Shown here: positions 34,059 through 36,226 of the stretch, piece by piece
Layout: the number at the start of each line of letters is the position of its first letter
Position numbering within the stretch: position 1 is the first letter of the stretch
Source of the DNA: an uncultured Lachnospiraceae bacterium
GTDB taxonomy: Bacteria > Bacillota > Clostridia > Lachnospirales > Lachnospiraceae
NCBI GenBank assembly: GCA_947173495.1
Contig: CAMWFQ010000036.1
Span: 1-36,226 of the forward strand
DNA: 36,226 nucleotides
Direction of reading: 5' to 3'
Program-made: the position numbers and the translations under genes
The notes under the pieces: model-generated
Told to the model about the DNA's origin: nothing
The model's database searches: none
Seen by the model: only the letters and a program-made list of their open reading frames with translations

Positions 34059-34132
34059 CTTTCAGTTTTATATTTCCTTTCAATTTTGCTTTCAGTTTTA
34101 TATTTCCTTTCAATTTTGCTTTCAGTTTTATA
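34059..34132. repeat. 30-bp tandem repeat, about 2.5 copies
   Basis: Units at 34059-34088 and 34089-34118 are identical and begin GCTTTCAGTTTTATATTTCC. A 14-bp partial third unit runs to 34132. The third unit contains the stop codon of the AlbA_2 gene (34128-34130). Confidence 0.85.
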
Positions 34133-35918
34133 ATTCTGCAATCCTATAAATGGTTGCAACTGATTCTTTCTGCTTTTGTAGAACCTTAATTTCAATCAAT
34201 TTATTTAAATATCCTACCGTAGTTGTCGTACCCTTTCCACAAATTGTTTCTGCTGTCGCACGATTAATTTCATCATGAGTTTCAAAATACTCAATAATTG
34301 AAAGCATCTGTTTCTTTTCTCTTTCGCTTAATTTCTCGCTGCATATCTCCAATACATGCTCATATATCGCCTTTCTTTTATTTATTTCTTCCTTCTCATC
34401 CTCTGATATTTCTCTGACTGTTTCCATTACGAATGGTATTCCATCGTCATCTGTGATAAAATCACCATCCAAATCAACAAGAAATGAGGTCTCCTTCATT
34501 GTTTTATTCACGTCAAATGCTTTATTACCATTAAGAATATGCAGATATCGCTCACATGCAAAAGCTTTTACTGTTATACCACTCCCTGTTTTACTTAAAT
34601 CCGGCAGCTTAGCTTTTACCTTTTCACATTCAAGACGAATTTTCAAAAAACCCCTGCCCCAGGATTCAATTTCTCCTGCTCGATAAAATACATCAGCAAC
34701 TTTGGGATTATATGGTATAGATTCGTGCCTTTGATATAATGCATCATCCACTGGAATACTTTCAGGCCATATCCCAACATTAAACAATTCAATATGATCT
34801 TCAAACACAGAAATCTGTATGGGTACACCTTTCTCATATTGTTTATGATTAATAGGATTTAATAATAATTCCCTGATTATCCCCAGCGGAAGCATGTACG
34901 TTTCCGTTCTTTGCAGCTTTTCATAAGAAATCAATGCTTTGAAATATTTAGTATATAATACGTCAATTGCCTTATCTGTCTGCATAATCAATGGTCCATG
35001 GATATCATCCTGATATATAATATCAGCATCTTCATTTAAGCCATATGTTCCAGCAGGCGCAAAAAAAGCAATCTTAAGATATGAACCCGTCACATATTGT
35101 TCCGGATCTGGATGGAACAGAAGAATTGCCGCCCGGGTCAGATAATTTCCATCATATAATTTCAAATTTCTAAGCAGGAGCTCATCTGACACAGCTACAT
35201 CCTGTTCTCCCATTCTCTCACTCTTAACTGCCTTAGAACGAAAAGCGTTGAGTGCATTCTTATCAAGGTCTTCAACAGAAACCCCCGGTACGGGAACAGA
35301 ATCCCATGTTTTTCCTGCACGTTCTAACAGAAAACTCTGCAATTCAAACCCCTGTAGCTCTCGAAGTGTAGAACCTGACCTTTTGTAATATTTCCCATCA
35401 CAGCTTATTGCAAAAGGATAACGCTCAATCGCTATGCTAATATAATCCAGTCTCCCCTCTTGGCTAAAGTAGACTGGGGTTTCTTTTTCCAATCTCAAAA
35501 TAGTCTGTTCGTATCTTTTTACTTCTATATCGGCACAATTTTCAACTATTGCAGAATTAATTTTGCCACTCGCATATTTATTTACAAGTTTTTCAGATAT
35601 ATTGATTGGAACATTATTCCCATACCTGATATTAACTCCCTGCCTGTCCGCATGATGTATTTTTATACTTGCAACAATTCCTAATTTGTCATTAATCTTA
35701 TTAGGCAAAGATTCAAGAAGCGTTCGGGAATCTTTAAGTCCAACGACATATCCGTCATCATTAACTCCCACATAAAGGATTCCGCCATCCATATTTGCAT
35801 AACCGCATAACCATTTTAGGAAATCATCATTCCAAGACCATTTCCACTCAGTGGATTGATCCTCTTCTTCAGAAATACTCATATCCCTATTTTTATATAT
35901 ATCAATTTCTCCAATCAT
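34128..35918 (-). CDS. AlbA_2 (Schlafen-type) and HATPase-domain putative DNA-binding protein
   Basis: 596 aa. The N-terminal AlbA_2 domain (about 20-190) is seen in 'TEWKWSWNDDFLKWLCGYAN' and 'GGILYVGVNDDGYVVGL'. A middle region leads to an HATPase_c_4-type domain (about 330-430) with 'LLNPINHKQYEKGVPIQ', where most relatives have N-A-x-x-H-R-D-Y, and 'AGEIESWGRGFLKI'. A C-terminal winged helix (about 540-596) follows. Proteins of this class are called transcriptional regulators or RecG-like; many lie on mobile or defence islands, but function is rarely known. It is alone inside the tRNA-Asn islet and more AT-rich than the neighbours. A Met at 35882 is an alternative start. Confidence 0.85.
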   Translation of the reverse strand: MIGEIDIYKNRDMSISEEEDQSTEWKWSWNDDFLKWLCGYANMDGGILYVGVNDDGYVVGLKDSRTLLESLPNKINDKLGIVASIKIHHADRQGVNIRYGNNVPINISEKLVNKYASGKINSAIVENCADIEVKRYEQTILRLEKETPVYFSQEGRLDYISIAIERYPFAISCDGKYYKRSGSTLRELQGFELQSFLLERAGKTWDSVPVPGVSVEDLDKNALNAFRSKAVKSERMGEQDVAVSDELLLRNLKLYDGNYLTRAAILLFHPDPEQYVTGSYLKIAFFAPAGTYGLNEDADIIYQDDIHGPLIMQTDKAIDVLYTKYFKALISYEKLQRTETYMLPLGIIRELLLNPINHKQYEKGVPIQISVFEDHIELFNVGIWPESIPVDDALYQRHESIPYNPKVADVFYRAGEIESWGRGFLKIRLECEKVKAKLPDLSKTGSGITVKAFACERYLHILNGNKAFDVNKTMKETSFLVDLDGDFITDDDGIPFVMETVREISEDEKEEINKRKAIYEHVLEICSEKLSEREKKQMLSIIEYFETHDEINRATAETICGKGTTTTVGYLNKLIEIKVLQKQKESVATIYRIAEL

Positions 35919-36173
35919 TTCTCTTTACTGCCTATCCTTAATTGAAATGTACTTATTTAAAAAAGCAAGAACTGACATTCATTTATAAGTTCCTTTTTTA
36001 CAATTCAAAAATTCTTCTAATAATCTTATCTTCAGCATACCCTGCCATTGAAAAGCAGCATGTAACAATTACGGTTACTCTAACCTTTACCGTGCTCTGT
36101 TTTTCGATGAAAGATAAAATACACAAAAACCTGTAAACAGCATGTCTACAGGTTTTCGCTAAACTATTCTTAC
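35919..36173. other. AT-rich gap between the islet gene and tRNA-Asn
   Basis: A 64-codon open frame on the plus strand (35942-36136) has no SD and runs into the tRNA terminator, so I do not call it. The terminator at 36126-36156 is the only clear element. Confidence 0.5.
36126..36156 (-). terminator. terminator of the tRNA-Asn transcript
   Basis: AAAACCTGTA (36126-36135) pairs perfectly with TACAGGTTTT (36147-36156). On the minus strand the stem is followed by T-rich sequence, 18 nt after the tRNA 3' end. It could also act on the plus strand. Confidence 0.75.
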
Positions 36174-36226
36174 CTCCCCGAGTAGGGCTCGAACCTACAA
36201 CAACTCGGTTAACAGCCGAGTGCTCT
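36174..36226 (-). tRNA. tRNA-Asn (GUU), 5' end cut by the window edge
   Basis: On the minus strand the segment includes AGAGCACTCGGCTGTTAACC, giving the anticodon GTT, then the T-arm GTAGGTTCGAGCCCTAC and the acceptor 3' strand TCGGGGA with discriminator G. The 5' acceptor strand and most of the D-arm are outside the window. Its 3' portion is duplicated at 33973-34004. Confidence 0.93.

Larger units (their letters stand above)
33973..36205. mobile_element. 2.2-kb tRNA-Asn-associated islet
   Basis: The 32-bp exact direct repeats at 33973-34004 and 36174-36205 bound a 2.2-kb AT-rich segment downstream of the tRNA-Asn gene. It contains one AlbA_2/HATPase gene, a short tandem repeat and a terminator. 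This is the expected picture for insertion at a tRNA 3' end with the tRNA restored on one side. No integrase is present, so it is either a remnant or moved in trans. A degenerate tandem tRNA pair could also give this picture. Confidence 0.5.

Noticed and set aside
34059-34132. CRISPR-like repeat
   Set aside because: The 30-bp units are directly adjacent without spacers, there are only about 2.5 copies, and no cas gene is present.
33965-34195. 76-codon minus-strand frame with a ten-residue repeat
   Set aside because: It overlaps the end of the AlbA_2 gene in another frame and reads through a tandem DNA repeat and the tRNA relic; the open frame is explained by those repeats.
35942-36136. 64-codon plus-strand open frame beside tRNA-Asn
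   Set aside because: No ribosome binding site, AT-rich composition, and it runs through the tRNA terminator hairpin; no recognisable protein features.

Overview
The window looks like a chromosomal segment from a gut-type Firmicute, most likely a Lachnospiraceae (Clostridium cluster XIVa) member. Evidence: strong AGGAGG-type ribosome binding sites, two LplB/LplC-type sugar-transport clusters driven by YesM/YesN two-component systems, a Firmicute GldA/GldF/GldG-like exporter with a DUF4340 protein, diaminopimelate dehydrogenase, and moderate GC content. This placement is inferred from gene content; no 16S or other marker gene is present.

Layout. (1) 1-364: the 5' part of a tRNA-Glu(UUC) gene on the minus strand with its promoter, plus an isolated 18-bp inverted repeat. 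(2) 365-7308, minus strand: an OmpR-type response regulator and its kinase, followed by four translationally coupled genes for an ABC-2 exporter (ATPase, permease, GldG-like protein, DUF4340 protein). An 11-bp direct repeat at the exporter promoter suggests control by the adjacent regulator. (3) 7441-10891, minus strand: a Gfo/Idh/MocA oxidoreductase, meso-diaminopimelate dehydrogenase and an MFS efflux protein. The MFS promoter is covered by a TetR-type palindrome. (4) 11164-19341: a serine hydrolase, a YesM/YesN pair, and a convergent solute-binding-protein plus two-permease cluster. (5) 19672-28331, plus strand: a second, differently ordered system of FAD-dependent oxidoreductase, two permeases, lipoprotein binding protein, YesN and YesM. 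(6) 28505-29942: a LysR regulator and a PrdX/YbaK-type tRNA-editing protein, convergent. (7) 29943-30735: a decayed stretch with the start of an apparent efflux-adaptor gene and a DegV fragment. (8) 30736-33832, plus strand: an OmpR regulator, a kinase with almost no extracellular domain, a TM1586-type nitroreductase and a flavodoxin. (9) 33973-36226: a 2.2-kb AT-rich islet with one AlbA_2/HATPase (Schlafen-like) gene, bounded by a 32-bp exact direct repeat of the tRNA-Asn 3' end, then the tRNA-Asn gene itself, cut by the window edge.

How the parts work together. Both Lpl-type importers lack their own ATPase, so they probably share a MsmX-like ATPase encoded elsewhere. Neither has a glycosidase nearby, which leaves the substrates open. 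Four two-component systems sit beside transport or redox genes, so the window is a series of sense-and-transport modules.

The most unusual structure is a dispersed repeat family lying directly upstream of start codons. A shared end with the core GCAGCGCAG plus Shine-Dalgarno sequence occurs upstream of the MFS gene (twice), an LplC-type permease, the second yesN-type gene and the lysR-type gene. The longer copies add two inverted repeats and can fold in two mutually exclusive ways near the ribosome binding site. A diverged relative may precede the second OmpR-system kinase.
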